Positions 1 through 9,683 of a stretch of 64,000 bases of DNA are shown here, one piece after another (the stretch's first letter is position 1; each line of letters starts with the position of its first letter). This stretch comes from a virus. The notes beneath the pieces were generated by a model. That model saw only the letters and a program-made list of their open reading frames with translations, did not search any database and was not told the origin of the DNA. The position numbers were made by a program, and so were the translations under genes. Where the stretch lies: positions 1 to 64,000 of IMG/VR virus record IMGVR_UViG_3300031857_000133; one strand, written 5' to 3'.

Positions 1-514
1 TGTTCTCCATAATGCCCTGAACGAAAGCGCCAGGAGCAGAAGGATCAGCAACGATATCAGCAGCAGTTGCAAGTCGCAGGTCATCTTGTACTAGATTATA
101 ACCCTCTTTTGTCATAACGACGGAACCTAAAGCACGTGATGAAACGCCAAGGCCGACACCAGACTCGATTAGATTCTTAGCAATCAAACCATATGGTGTT
201 TCCATAATCAGTGCTTTACCGACAAATGTATTGCCATTCTCTACCAAACTTGTAATTTTATGTGACACACGTTCTAGATTCAGTGATGGTGTATCTGGAT
301 GTCCTAGTTCGCCAAGCGCACGATTTGTATCAATATATTCTTGTTTGTATCGTTCGACTTCACTACGAAGTGTGTCCATTTTGTACATACGGTTGTTGCG
401 ATTGACTGTATCACCAACCAAAAATATGCCTTCAATGTAAAGATTCTTTTTACCGTCTTCAGATTTTTCGGTAAGATATCTTACATTTTCAATATGTTCT
501 TTGATGAGTTTCAT
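1..514 (-). CDS. gp21: Prohead core protease, gp21-like (3' part cut by window edge)
   Basis: The reading frame starts at the ATG ending at 514 and runs off the left edge, so about 171 N-terminal residues are visible. T4 gp21 is the serine protease (peptidase family S80) that cleaves scaffold and head proteins during prohead maturation. The sequence shows the two expected active-site contexts: GELGHP with His72, and GVSSRALG with Ser125/Ser126. Position agrees with the T4 order portal, core proteins, protease. The start codon overlaps the stop of the preceding gene as TAATG, so translation is probably coupled. The third catalytic residue and the C-terminus lie outside the window. Confidence 0.9.
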   Translation of the reverse strand, partial: MKLIKEHIENVRYLTEKSEDGKKNLYIEGIFLVGDTVNRNNRMYKMDTLRSEVERYKQEYIDTNRALGELGHPDTPSLNLERVSHKITSLVENGNTFVGKALIMETPYGLIAKNLIESGVGLGVSSRALGSVVMTKEGYNLVQDDLRLATAADIVADPSAPGAFVQGIMEN

Positions 515-876
515 TATAGACTGACTCCTGTATATGGATCGACATTGTATGTTGCATACTTGGCAAGGTGTAAAATTACTGTACCGCCTGTATTGATTTC
601 AATTACAATGCTTGAGGTATTATTATTGGCAACTGAGTAACCATATGAATCAAAATCCATATCACCGCCATTTAGCAGTGCTAAGAGAGGCACTCCGTTT
701 CTTGTGATACGAACGCTGCCGTTTGTTGACCACAAAACATGTTTGATGTCAGCAGCAGTAACAGTTTCAGTTGTAGCATTCGCTCTTAAATTATTAAGAG
801 TGATAGTATATGTTCCTGCATCGACTGCACGAACAATCGATGAGCCTCTTAGAGTATTGGTAATTTCAAATGGCAT
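514..876 (-). CDS. Unknown small beta-rich protein in the head operon
   Basis: This gene encodes 120 residues, which I do not recognise as a named family. The protein has no signal peptide, membrane segment or cysteine. It reads as alternating short beta strands (TYTITLNNL, SVRITRNGVPLL, SSIVIEINTGGTVILHL) and ends in YNVDPYTGVSL. It lies between a basic core-type protein and the prohead protease and shares a TAATG overlap with the latter, so a minor head or decoration role is plausible. That role is inferred from position only. Confidence 0.75.
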   Translation of the reverse strand: MPFEITNTLRGSSIVRAVDAGTYTITLNNLRANATTETVTAADIKHVLWSTNGSVRITRNGVPLLALLNGGDMDFDSYGYSVANNNTSSIVIEINTGGTVILHLAKYATYNVDPYTGVSL

Positions 877-877
877 T

Positions 878-1339
878 TTATTTTAGTCCCATTGCTTGAC
901 GACGGCGCATTGACATCTTTCTTTTTAACAATGTGCGTCTTAGTTTACTTTTTCTTGTAGTTTTCCAAGAACGTTTTAACAAACGTGCTTTACGTAATCT
1001 TACTGTTGCTGGTATGCGTTTCACTGTATTACCAGAAATGCGATAACCTTTTAGTCCAGATTTTTTTACATTGCGTTGAACTATAATTTTACCTTTTTTA
1101 TTGCGACGAATACGACGGCGTACTTTTGTGATGCGTCCCATTTTTTGAATGTTTGGATTGCGTTTCTTAGCCGCTTCTTCCAACACTTCTTCGTCAACTT
1201 CAATCTCTTCAAACATTGCATCAACAATGTACGGCTTTGCTTCTTCCATGCGAACAGAAGCAATTTCGTTCAGACGTTCAAAGATTAACTCTTTGGCTTC
1301 GTCTAATTTATTTTGCAGAATTAAGTCTACAAAATTCAT
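878..1339 (-). CDS. Highly basic prohead-core-like protein
   Basis: The product has 153 residues from the ATG ending at 1339. A TTG five codons... upstream frame extension (to 1351) is possible, but the ATG has GGAAAAC just before it and is preferred. Residues ~1-60 are acidic and helical (NFVDLILQNKLDEAKELIF, then a Glu-rich stretch), resembling the short helical N-terminus of T4-type prohead core proteins. Residues ~65-153 are extremely rich in Arg and Lys (RRRIRRNKKGK, LKRKMSMRRR), typical of a nucleic-acid-binding tail. The start overlaps the end of the upstream gene by about 30 bases. I infer an internal head or core protein that may be processed by the gp21 protease; direct family assignment is uncertain. 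Confidence 0.7.
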   Translation of the reverse strand: MNFVDLILQNKLDEAKELIFERLNEIASVRMEEAKPYIVDAMFEEIEVDEEVLEEAAKKRNPNIQKMGRITKVRRRIRRNKKGKIIVQRNVKKSGLKGYRISGNTVKRIPATVRLRKARLLKRSWKTTRKSKLRRTLLKRKMSMRRRQAMGLK

Positions 1340-1976
1340 ATAGTTTTCCAAACGTTGCTACAGATTCAGTTAGTTGCTGCCAAAAAACTTCTTTGCTGTC
1401 TTCTTCTAACTGACCGTATGTGTTTATAATTTGTTGTTTTGTTTCTTCGTTTAGATTAATAATGTTACCATCATTCAGTAAAAGTTCTTCAGACTCAATC
1501 AATTCTTTGACGTATTCTTCCGCTTGTACAACTGGATCAACGGCAGGACCATACGGTAAACTAAAAACTCTTTTGAGTTTATCACTCCAGTACATTGCAA
1601 TTCGTGTACCATCTGGATACAGTCTTACCGCTTTACGTTTGATAACTAGCACAGCGGGTGGATCAGGTAATAATGGATAAGAACTACCGACGCTATCCAT
1701 TCTTGCTTCTTCTAAATCTTCACGAATGGCTTGTTTTGCTTTACCGTAAAGTTGTTTACTTGAAACTAAATCTACCATGCGATTGAAAAGATTACGCATG
1801 ATCTCACGATCGGCACTGTTAAACTGTGGGCGTTCTTCACCCATCTTATCTAAAATTTTGTGAATGCGTTGCAGTTGTGCTTTATTGGCTAAGCCCGCAC
1901 GAACAAGTGCATCGAACTTAGAGTAGTCCTGCTTTTCTTCTTCTACGATAGATTTAAATTCGAGTAAAGATTTCAT
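1308..1976 (-). CDS. Head-operon protein of unknown function
   Basis: This gene encodes 222 residues. The N-terminal half is helical and charged (a stretch starting MKSLLEFKSIVEEEKQDYSKF). The middle (~100-140) contains a beta-like section with PDPPAVLVIKRKAVRLYPDGT followed by YWSDKLKRVFSLPYGP. The C-terminal third is acidic and helical. It sits directly after the gp67-like gene, which it overlaps as ATGA, and before the basic core-like gene. T4 has gp68 at a comparable place, but this protein is longer and I cannot claim homology. A prohead core or assembly role is inferred from position. Confidence 0.7.
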   Translation of the reverse strand: MKSLLEFKSIVEEEKQDYSKFDALVRAGLANKAQLQRIHKILDKMGEERPQFNSADREIMRNLFNRMVDLVSSKQLYGKAKQAIREDLEEARMDSVGSSYPLLPDPPAVLVIKRKAVRLYPDGTRIAMYWSDKLKRVFSLPYGPAVDPVVQAEEYVKELIESEELLLNDGNIINLNEETKQQIINTYGQLEEDSKEVFWQQLTESVATFGKLYEFCRLNSAK

Positions 1977-2173
1977 TCTTGCTCTACGGCTTCTTCACTG
2001 TCGGTAACTTCTTCGTCGTTTTGCTCTTTCCCGCCAAATAAAGTAGAAGCGATTTCTTGCTTACGGCCCTGGAGCGCATCGAACGCTTTTGCGGATAAAA
2101 CATTTTCTATGCCTTCTTTTGCTGCTGCGCTATCACCAGCTGCAATATTGTTGATAATATCTTTTAATTCCAT
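1973..2173 (-). CDS. gp67: Prohead core protein, gp67-like
   Basis: This is a small acidic protein of 66 residues. The N-terminus (ELKDIINNIAAGDSAAAKEG) is a helical motif seen in short prohead core proteins of T4-like phages, and the C-terminus is Glu/Asp-rich (EEVTDSEEAVEQE). T4 gp67 (PIP) is likewise about 80 residues, acidic, and encoded right after the portal gene. The ribosome binding site AAAGG lies six bases before the ATG. An exact T4-type late promoter octamer lies 25 bases upstream inside the end of the portal gene, so this small core gene can be expressed on its own at high level. Confidence 0.75.
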   Translation of the reverse strand: MELKDIINNIAAGDSAAAKEGIENVLSAKAFDALQGRKQEIASTLFGGKEQNDEEVTDSEEAVEQE

Positions 2174-2184
2174 AATAACCTTTC

Positions 2185-3855
2185 TTATTTGCGTCTGTTA
2201 TTTATACTGACAACCGATTTACTCACTTCATCATCCAAACCAGGCGTCAACGATTCTTCCTGCTCTTCAGTATTTTCAATCGTATTGTCTTCTGGTTCTG
2301 CTTGTGGTGCAGCGCCTTGTGGCGGACCACCTAAAACAGGACCTTGCATGTCATCAGGCAACGTGTCTTTCTCTTTTTGTATTTCTGCTTGCATTGCCTC
2401 AATCTCTTCGTCCGTCATCATGAGAACTTTGTTCATTACATAATTATTAGAGAAATAACGACCAACAAATGGATCAACCAGACTTACCATTTGCAATCTG
2501 TTTTGTAATAATTCTGCTTCACGAAGTTCAGTAAAGTTATTATCTTTACGGAAGTCGTAGTAGATATCTTCTTTAAAATTATCCCACTCCTCACGTGTAC
2601 AAATACCTTTGAGTACCAATTGTACTTTAAGTGCTTCATCAAAAATTTGTGAGAATTTATTACGCAGACGTACAACAAACTTAGCAAACTTTAATTCATC
2701 ACGGGTAACTTCTTGTGAACGGCCAAGACCTGCTAAACCACCTTCTTGTGATTCAAGGCGTGAATAAGGTACGTTTAAAGATTGTAATAGTTTCTTTTGA
2801 AAATACTTGACATCTTCTAACTCACCTAAGTTTTGACCTGCAGGCAATGTGGTAATCTCTGTACCTTTACCACCTTCACGGCGTGGTAACCAGAAATCTT
2901 CCAGCATAGACATGTGCTTACGTTCGTCACGAATCTCACCGGTGTTGGCATCATACACCAACTTGTTACGATACTTGATCATGATGTCACGTAGGTATTG
3001 TTCTGCTTTACCACGTGGCAAGTTACCTACATCAATGTAAAAGATACGGCGTTCTGGCGCACGTGAAATGCGGTAGATAACAATCGCATCTTCAATCATT
3101 CTAAGTTGATTGAGTGGCTTGATTGCTTTGTGTAGATATGAGATAACAAATGTATTCTTAGCATCCATCAAGCCAGAGTTGACGTTGATGATTGCATCTG
3201 GTGCAATACGAATACCTTGACCTACATTTGAAGTAAATGTTTGAGTTGTTGTACCACGGTCATTATAGACATAGTATTCAGCAACCGATACAACAATCAT
3301 TGCTCCTGTTTTTGGATCACGATCTTTTTTAATCTCACGCACTTTACGGATCTTGCGTGGATCAATGTATCTAAGTTCTTGAATACCTTCTTTTGGATTC
3401 TTGTCGTTGACTACGATATGATAAAATACACGACCATCAATATACCAACGTTTAAAAACATCGTCAGCCAAATTACTAAAGTTCAACATCTTTAATACCG
3501 TGTTGAACTCTTCGATAATTTTTTTCTTGATTGTTTCTGGTTGTTTGAGATTGTCTAGAACAATATCAACAACTTTACCTTGATCGTCATGTGTGATGGC
3601 TTCATTGACGATTTCATCAATTGCCATTTGACACTCTGGATGATTTGACATCTCACGATAACGTGTGATGAGTTCTATTTCGTTTCGAACAGAACCTTCA
3701 AGATCAACATAGGTACCGTAGTAAGCATTTTGCGTAACGGTAACCGCACCATCATCTACGGTTGCGGAAGGCAGCGCAAAGGATGCCTGTTCAGGCTTTT
3801 CAGCCTTGACGACATCCTTCGAGCCTATTGTAAAGCCGAAAAGTTTAATTGCCAT
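2185..3855 (-). CDS. gp20: Portal vertex protein, gp20-like
   Basis: This gene encodes 556 residues; T4 gp20 has 524. The portal dodecamer forms the unique head vertex through which DNA is packaged and to which the neck attaches. Recognisable T4-portal segments include SNHPECQMAIDEIVNEAI (~residues 75-92), RWYIDGRVFYHI (~140), LRYIDPRKIRKVREI (~165), YRISRAPERRIFYIDVGNLP (~265-285) and EDFWLPRREGGKGTEI (~325-340). The C-terminus is acidic with a Pro/Gln-rich linker. It lies between the tail tube gene and the prohead core genes, as in T4. A hairpin with a T-rich tail separates it from the tail tube gene. Confidence 0.96.
   Translation of the reverse strand: MAIKLFGFTIGSKDVVKAEKPEQASFALPSATVDDGAVTVTQNAYYGTYVDLEGSVRNEIELITRYREMSNHPECQMAIDEIVNEAITHDDQGKVVDIVLDNLKQPETIKKKIIEEFNTVLKMLNFSNLADDVFKRWYIDGRVFYHIVVNDKNPKEGIQELRYIDPRKIRKVREIKKDRDPKTGAMIVVSVAEYYVYNDRGTTTQTFTSNVGQGIRIAPDAIINVNSGLMDAKNTFVISYLHKAIKPLNQLRMIEDAIVIYRISRAPERRIFYIDVGNLPRGKAEQYLRDIMIKYRNKLVYDANTGEIRDERKHMSMLEDFWLPRREGGKGTEITTLPAGQNLGELEDVKYFQKKLLQSLNVPYSRLESQEGGLAGLGRSQEVTRDELKFAKFVVRLRNKFSQIFDEALKVQLVLKGICTREEWDNFKEDIYYDFRKDNNFTELREAELLQNRLQMVSLVDPFVGRYFSNNYVMNKVLMMTDEEIEAMQAEIQKEKDTLPDDMQGPVLGGPPQGAAPQAEPEDNTIENTEEQEESLTPGLDDEVSKSVVSINNRRK
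2199..2206 (-). promoter_or_regulatory. T4-type late promoter octamer before gp67-like gene
   Basis: The minus strand reads TATAAATA, an exact match to the T4 late promoter -10 element. It ends 25 bases before the start codon at 2173, leaving room for a short leader with AAAGG. It lies within the last codons of the portal gene. Confidence 0.65.
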
Positions 3856-3876
3856 TAAGTATCATCCTGTAATAAA

Positions 3877-3896
3877 AGTAGGGCAAAAGCCCTACT
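3877..3896 (-). terminator. Hairpin between gp19 and gp20, probable (leaky) terminator
   Basis: An 8-bp perfect stem (AGTAGGGC/GCCCTACT) with a four-base loop is followed on the minus strand by TTTATTA. It begins two bases after the tail tube stop codon. I see no late promoter octamer between it and the portal start, so it may reduce rather than stop transcription into the portal gene, or act as an mRNA 3' end. Confidence 0.6.
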
Positions 3897-3897
3897 C

Positions 3898-4443
3898 TTA
3901 GACTACGCCGTTTTCAACTGATTCCCACCACTGATAGGTGAGAGTCACTGAAAACTCTTCAATAGTATCATTTGAACCCCAATCAACATCAATTGGAGTG
4001 ATGTCAGAAGGAAACAAACCAACAAATTTATATTTCTTGATTGAATTTCCCGACTTGCCAAATTGTGTAACTTCACCATCAACAGTGTATCCTAATGGTG
4101 TAGTCGCAACTGGGTTACGAATGTTCAGATTATGGCTATTGATGCCATTCATCCAACGTTCGAAAGCATTACGAACAATAAAGTCTTCGTCATTAATGAT
4201 TGTTACTGTCCAATCAGCAAATGTACGATTACCCACAAACTTTAATTCACGACCAAAGTATTGAACAGGCACAACGCCCAGAGTTGCTCCTGGAAGTTGT
4301 GCTGTCTTACACATGAACGTCATTTTTGTTTGTGCGTTTCCTGGTAATGAGAACGCAGGAAACGGCATACTTACCTCAAATAGATTTGGGCGGGCACCGT
4401 CACCTGTTAATTGTGAACGGAACTGATTTACGTTAAATGCCAT
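3898..4443 (-). CDS. gp19: Tail tube protein, gp19-like
   Basis: This gene encodes 181 residues (T4 gp19 has 163). Hexamers of this protein stack to form the inner tail tube that carries DNA and the tape measure. The conserved fold is visible as MTFMCKTAQLPGATLG (~residue 41), FGRELKFVGNRTFADWTVTI (~63-82), FIVRNAFERWMNGIN (~87-101) and the C-terminal TLTYQWWES. It follows the sheath gene and has its own CTAAATA promoter plus an AGGAG ribosome binding site. The related proteins at 55919-57241 and 58299-59030 share parts of this fold. Confidence 0.95.
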   Translation of the reverse strand: MAFNVNQFRSQLTGDGARPNLFEVSMPFPAFSLPGNAQTKMTFMCKTAQLPGATLGVVPVQYFGRELKFVGNRTFADWTVTIINDEDFIVRNAFERWMNGINSHNLNIRNPVATTPLGYTVDGEVTQFGKSGNSIKKYKFVGLFPSDITPIDVDWGSNDTIEEFSVTLTYQWWESVENGVV

Positions 4444-4465
4444 TTAATTTTCTCCTGTTTCTCTT

Positions 4466-4472
4466 TATTTAG
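4466..4472 (-). promoter_or_regulatory. Late promoter motif CTAAATA before gp19
   Basis: The minus strand reads CTAAATA, overlapping the sheath stop codon and ending 22 bases before the tail tube ATG. CTAAATA is the form of the T4-type late motif reported in cyanophages; here the same motif recurs before 6157, 18722 and 25150. Confidence 0.6.
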
Positions 4473-6157
4473 ACTGTACCTACCACTTCACTGAAACTTA
4501 CACCCGTACGTACTGCAACGAAGTTAAGTTGAATGAAGTTAATCGAACGAGCAGGTTTAATGTAAATGTCACCAACAAATTCATTACGATCAATAACTCC
4601 TGGTGTGTTGTTCGTGTCATCACAGACCACACGGAAGTCGGTAATACCACGACGACCTTGGACATCACGCAGGAATGGCTCTACTAAAGAAACAAATTGG
4701 GCACGTGTAAACTGATCATTAAACTCAAACAGAGAGAAACGTGCTGCACGTGAAATTGCTTTTTCAAGTGTGATGAACAAACGGCGAACATTGATACGAT
4801 CAAATGCGCTTGGCTTACTCAACATTGTCTTGTCACCATATAGAACTGTGCCTTCACCTGGGAACGAAACAACAGGATTAACACCTTTTTGATACAGTGT
4901 ATCACGTTCTGTTTTTGTTGGATTCCAAGCAAGTTTGATGATGTTTTTAATTACTCCACGATTCATACCACCAGGTGAGAACCATGGATCACGTTCTGTA
5001 TCGGTACGTACACATACGCCGGCAATGTCACCGTTAAGAGGAATCCAACGATAAACATCATTGTACTTATCGTACTGATATTTGTAGCCTGAATCGATTA
5101 CTGCATATGAAGATGATGTTAATGTATCACGATATGCCACAACATCCGTTGCTTCATTACCAGCATTATCAACACAGTCTGCTTTTTCTGGAGAAAGGAA
5201 TGCAACGCAGTCTTTACGTCCCTCAGCAATATTGCTAACAACATATGAAGCAACTGTGCTATTGCCTGTGCCAGTTACACATAAAGAGATTTCAACCGCT
5301 TCTGTATTTTTAAACAAATCCCATCCAGAATTAATTTGTGATGCGCCTACTACGCCGTCTGCACCATTTGACAGAGAGTATTCTACGTTTGCTGTGGTCG
5401 TTTTAAACGATGAAGCGTTGGCAGTAGAACCCCATGCTGTGCCAGCACTTAGATTTGCTGTTGCCGGATGTGCAGCCCACCATACATATTTTGATCTGTT
5501 TGAAATAACATTCTTGTAGTAATTGCTGTTGCCAGAATCATCTTTTGCATCCGATGCTTTTGAAACGAACGCATATTTTTCTAGAATTGTACCTGCTGTA
5601 CCTGTCCACAAGCCATCTTCATCAACAACGACGATGTGAACTTCATCGTTTGCGCCGCCTTTGTTTGCAACGTATTCCGATGTTCCAGTATTTGCGCTGA
5701 ATTGTGTGCGGTAAGGCCATGTTGCAAATGTTCCTAAATCTGCCATGGAAATTTTTAGTGAATTACCTAAAGCACCTGGCCAACGTGCTACCCATCCACC
5801 GTATGCGCCATCAGGATAATTGCTGTGATTGTCGTTCCAGTCATCCTCATTCTTAACGACAATTGCTCCGCCGTTTGCACTAGCGTTATTTGCGCCACTA
5901 GCAAGGGCACGAACGACTTTTAGATTGTTGCCATACGCCAGGAAATTCGCTGCGGAGAACCAATATTCATAATTATTGTTGTCTGGTTTACCAAACGTGT
6001 CCGCTAAACGAACCTCGTCGGCAATGGTTGTAACTACACTACATGGTCCCCAATTAAAAGGTCCTGAAAAAGCGCCAGCGGAAGTGACAACTGAAGGAAT
6101 AACTGTAGTCAGATCAATCTCTGATACATTCACTCCAGGTGATAATTGAAATGCCAT
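4469..6157 (-). CDS. gp18: Tail sheath protein, gp18-like
   Basis: This gene encodes 562 residues (T4 gp18 has 659). The protein is the contractile sheath subunit. The N-terminus (FQLSPGVNVSEIDLTT) is the standard sheath start, the middle holds the variable protruding domains, and the C-terminal core carries FITLEKAISRAARFSLFEFN, LRDVQGRRGITDFRVVCD, and the terminal strand GDIYIKPARSINFIQLNFVA that links neighbouring subunits. The gene follows terminase and precedes the tail tube gene. A CTAAATAC motif lies 43 bases upstream, with AGGAG before the ATG. Confidence 0.96.
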   Translation of the reverse strand: MAFQLSPGVNVSEIDLTTVIPSVVTSAGAFSGPFNWGPCSVVTTIADEVRLADTFGKPDNNNYEYWFSAANFLAYGNNLKVVRALASGANNASANGGAIVVKNEDDWNDNHSNYPDGAYGGWVARWPGALGNSLKISMADLGTFATWPYRTQFSANTGTSEYVANKGGANDEVHIVVVDEDGLWTGTAGTILEKYAFVSKASDAKDDSGNSNYYKNVISNRSKYVWWAAHPATANLSAGTAWGSTANASSFKTTTANVEYSLSNGADGVVGASQINSGWDLFKNTEAVEISLCVTGTGNSTVASYVVSNIAEGRKDCVAFLSPEKADCVDNAGNEATDVVAYRDTLTSSSYAVIDSGYKYQYDKYNDVYRWIPLNGDIAGVCVRTDTERDPWFSPGGMNRGVIKNIIKLAWNPTKTERDTLYQKGVNPVVSFPGEGTVLYGDKTMLSKPSAFDRINVRRLFITLEKAISRAARFSLFEFNDQFTRAQFVSLVEPFLRDVQGRRGITDFRVVCDDTNNTPGVIDRNEFVGDIYIKPARSINFIQLNFVAVRTGVSFSEVVGTV

Positions 6158-6200
6158 TGGATTTCTCCTTTTATTGTTGGGTCAATATTCTTTTTATGGT

Positions 6201-6208
6201 GTATTTAG
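6201..6208 (-). promoter_or_regulatory. Late promoter motif CTAAATAC before gp18
   Basis: The minus strand reads CTAAATAC in the 55-base gap between the terminase stop and the sheath start. It matches the cyanophage-type form of the T4 late promoter. Confidence 0.65.
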
Positions 6209-6212
6209 TTTT

Positions 6213-7847
<1,635 letters not shown>

Positions 7848-8282
7848 TTAACGTGTGAAACTCTTCAGCATCCAACCATGTTTCTGATGAGCATCAAGAA
7901 TATCTTGTAAGAAGTTGCCTACCGCAGGTTCGTCTGCCGCATCTGCAAGTGCAATACCTGTACGCAATTCCATGATATACTTGTCATTGTCTTGAGCAAG
8001 TTCAGACATCATGATAAGTGGTGAAGGTATGGCAACAATGTCTTGCACCTTTGACAGTTCCATCATTCGTGCAAGTGTTGTTGGTGCATATGAATTTAAC
8101 GCACGAATATGTTCGGCAATTGAATCGGTCTGATCAAACACTGCATCATAAAAGTCTCCTAAGAAACCATGATACTGTGCAAAGTCTGGACCCTCTACAT
8201 TCCAATGAAAGGTGTGTGCTTTGAAATACAAACCAAAGTTTGTACCTAAAATAACCTTCATCTGTTCGATTAGTTGTTCCAT
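7848..8282 (-). CDS. Dps-like ferritin (DNA-protection / iron-binding protein)
   Basis: This gene encodes 144 residues, close to the short Dps subfamily. Dps proteins form 12-mers that oxidise and store iron and can shield DNA. The N-terminal helix has the Dps signature HTFHWNVEGPDF; the second helix is DFYDAVFDQTDSIAEHIRAL followed by NSYAPTTL. The inter-subunit ferroxidase ligands are present with family spacing: His26, His38, Asp53 and Glu57. The fifth usual acidic ligand position (38+4) is Gly42, with Asp43 next to it. The C-terminal helix ends HQKHGWMLKSFTR, as in Dps. There is no long Lys-rich N-terminal tail, so direct DNA binding is uncertain. It lies between the terminase subunit genes, so it is expected to be expressed late with head and packaging genes. 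Confidence 0.9.
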   Translation of the reverse strand: MEQLIEQMKVILGTNFGLYFKAHTFHWNVEGPDFAQYHGFLGDFYDAVFDQTDSIAEHIRALNSYAPTTLARMMELSKVQDIVAIPSPLIMMSELAQDNDKYIMELRTGIALADAADEPAVGNFLQDILDAHQKHGWMLKSFTR

Positions 8283-8286
8283 AATT

Positions 8287-8688
8287 TTATTTATTTCCTT
8301 TAATCATTTTAAGTAATTCGTTAGTGGAGCCAACAAACACTGCCTTATCTATGTTGACTCCTTTACTAGTTTCAGATTGAGGTGCAAGCTCTTTTTTTCT
8401 TTTCTGTAACTCTAGTAAATCTTTGTTCATCTCAGCCAAATTCTTCATCATTGTGGCTAAGACTTCATATGCTCTTGGTGATTCTGATTGATTTGCAACT
8501 GATGCCAGTTCTGTCATTGCTCTGTTGCCATTATTAATTAGTTCACGCATATTTGTACGAGCAAATTCAGCATCAGCGTCAATTTGATTGTTGCTGTCAT
8601 TTACAACAGCAGGCAATGTTTCTATAGTTTTTTCTTCAATCGGTTCAACATCGAAGATTTCTGATAAGTTTTTATTTAATTTTTTCAT
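8287..8688 (-). CDS. gp16: Terminase small subunit, gp16-like
   Basis: This gene encodes 133 residues (T4 gp16 has 164). The small subunit forms a ring that regulates the large-subunit ATPase and recognises DNA to start packaging. The central segment (~45-100: ARTNMRELINNGNRAMTELA, then SESPRAYEVLATMMKNLAEM and LLELQKRKKEL) is the helical hairpin/coiled-coil core seen in gp16 of T4-like aquatic phages. Its start overlaps the gp15 stop... the gene overlaps the upstream gp15-like gene by ATGA. It is separated from the large subunit by the Dps-like gene, whereas in T4 the two subunits are adjacent. Confidence 0.85.
   Translation of the reverse strand: MKKLNKNLSEIFDVEPIEEKTIETLPAVVNDSNNQIDADAEFARTNMRELINNGNRAMTELASVANQSESPRAYEVLATMMKNLAEMNKDLLELQKRKKELAPQSETSKGVNIDKAVFVGSTNELLKMIKGNK
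8288..8294 (-). promoter_or_regulatory. ATAAATA motif 5 bases before the Dps-like start
   Basis: The minus strand reads ATAAATA, overlapping the gp16 stop codon. If it acts as a late promoter, transcription would begin at about the A of the ATG (8282). An AAGGA sits 13 bases upstream of the ATG, too far for an optimal ribosome binding site. It could instead be ordinary A+T-rich spacer. Confidence 0.3.
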
Positions 8689-9683
8689 AATGTATCAGGC
8701 CATTCTTTAATTGTTTCAATGAATCCAAAGTCCGAAGGTGGCGCAGCATTTGTAGGAGTAGGCTCAGTGATTATTGCAACTGCATTAATTGAATTGATGT
8801 CTGATGTTGAGACATTATATCTTGCGCCAGAATAATCACCCGTAAGAGTATATCCAGTTTCAATATACTTATTACCGCCAGTAATAACTAACGCTCCTAA
8901 TGATGTGTTGCTGAAGTATTCTACCGTGCCAAAGAAACCATTTGCAGAATCACGAATTGTTTCACCAGTGGTAAATACATTATTACCATTTGCGTAATCG
9001 ACGTAAACTTTTTGTACCAGTTTTGATGTTAAATCAATATTCAGATTCGAATTTGCAGCATGAATAATTTTGCCAGATTTGACAGGTGGCCAGATGAAAC
9101 TCTTAGCCGTAAACGTCAAATCCCACATAATTATTCTTGTTGTGCCATCACTCATTCCACCTTCATACTCAACTGTAGATGCTACAGAATTCAGTATAAT
9201 AGGCACAGTATATTTCTGACCCATCGATGGAATAAAATCTACAACAACACTAAAGTCTGGTGTGAAGAATGGTAAAATTTGTTCGAGTATCTGTGTGCCG
9301 TCTTCTGTATTGCGAACATAAATCGACAGACTGAACTCGAAATTATAAGGCACAGGAAGAAACTGTGTTGCAACACCGGTGTTTGTCGCAGCAGAAAAAT
9401 TTTGTAGTGTTGAAATTTGTTTACGGCTTGCATCATACTCAAGACTGTCAAGATTGAATGACATTCTTGGTATAACAGAATTAATTGACTTAACTAAATT
9501 TGGATCGGATGTAATCTGTGTCAGATATCTTTCTTTTGGTCCATAAGATAGTGGTACTTTAAGTTTTTCTTTTGGATTACCTGACTGTGTATAGCGAACA
9601 ATCTCAAGATCATTAAACAACGTGCCAAACACAACAACCATCTTACGAATGGTGCGGTGATAAAACTGAGCATTACCTAACAT
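8685..9683 (-). CDS. gp15: Tail sheath stabiliser / tail terminator, gp15-like
   Basis: This gene encodes 332 residues (T4 gp15 has 272). gp15 hexamers cap the finished tail and bind the neck. The N-terminus AQFYHRTIRKMVVVFGTLFNDLEI and the following KVPLSYGPKERYLTQI (~42-57) with PRMSFNLDSLEYDASRK (~71-87) are the expected gp15 features. Residues ~220-332 form a beta-rich extension with no T4 equivalent that I can place. It overlaps gp14 by TAATG and the gp16-like gene by ATGA, keeping the T4 order 13-14-15-16. Confidence 0.9.
   Translation of the reverse strand: MLGNAQFYHRTIRKMVVVFGTLFNDLEIVRYTQSGNPKEKLKVPLSYGPKERYLTQITSDPNLVKSINSVIPRMSFNLDSLEYDASRKQISTLQNFSAATNTGVATQFLPVPYNFEFSLSIYVRNTEDGTQILEQILPFFTPDFSVVVDFIPSMGQKYTVPIILNSVASTVEYEGGMSDGTTRIIMWDLTFTAKSFIWPPVKSGKIIHAANSNLNIDLTSKLVQKVYVDYANGNNVFTTGETIRDSANGFFGTVEYFSNTSLGALVITGGNKYIETGYTLTGDYSGARYNVSTSDINSINAVAIITEPTPTNAAPPSDFGFIETIKEWPDTL

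Noticed and set aside
1340-1351. Longer basic core protein starting at TTG 1351
   Set aside because: An ATG four codons downstream has a GGAA just before it and is the simpler choice.
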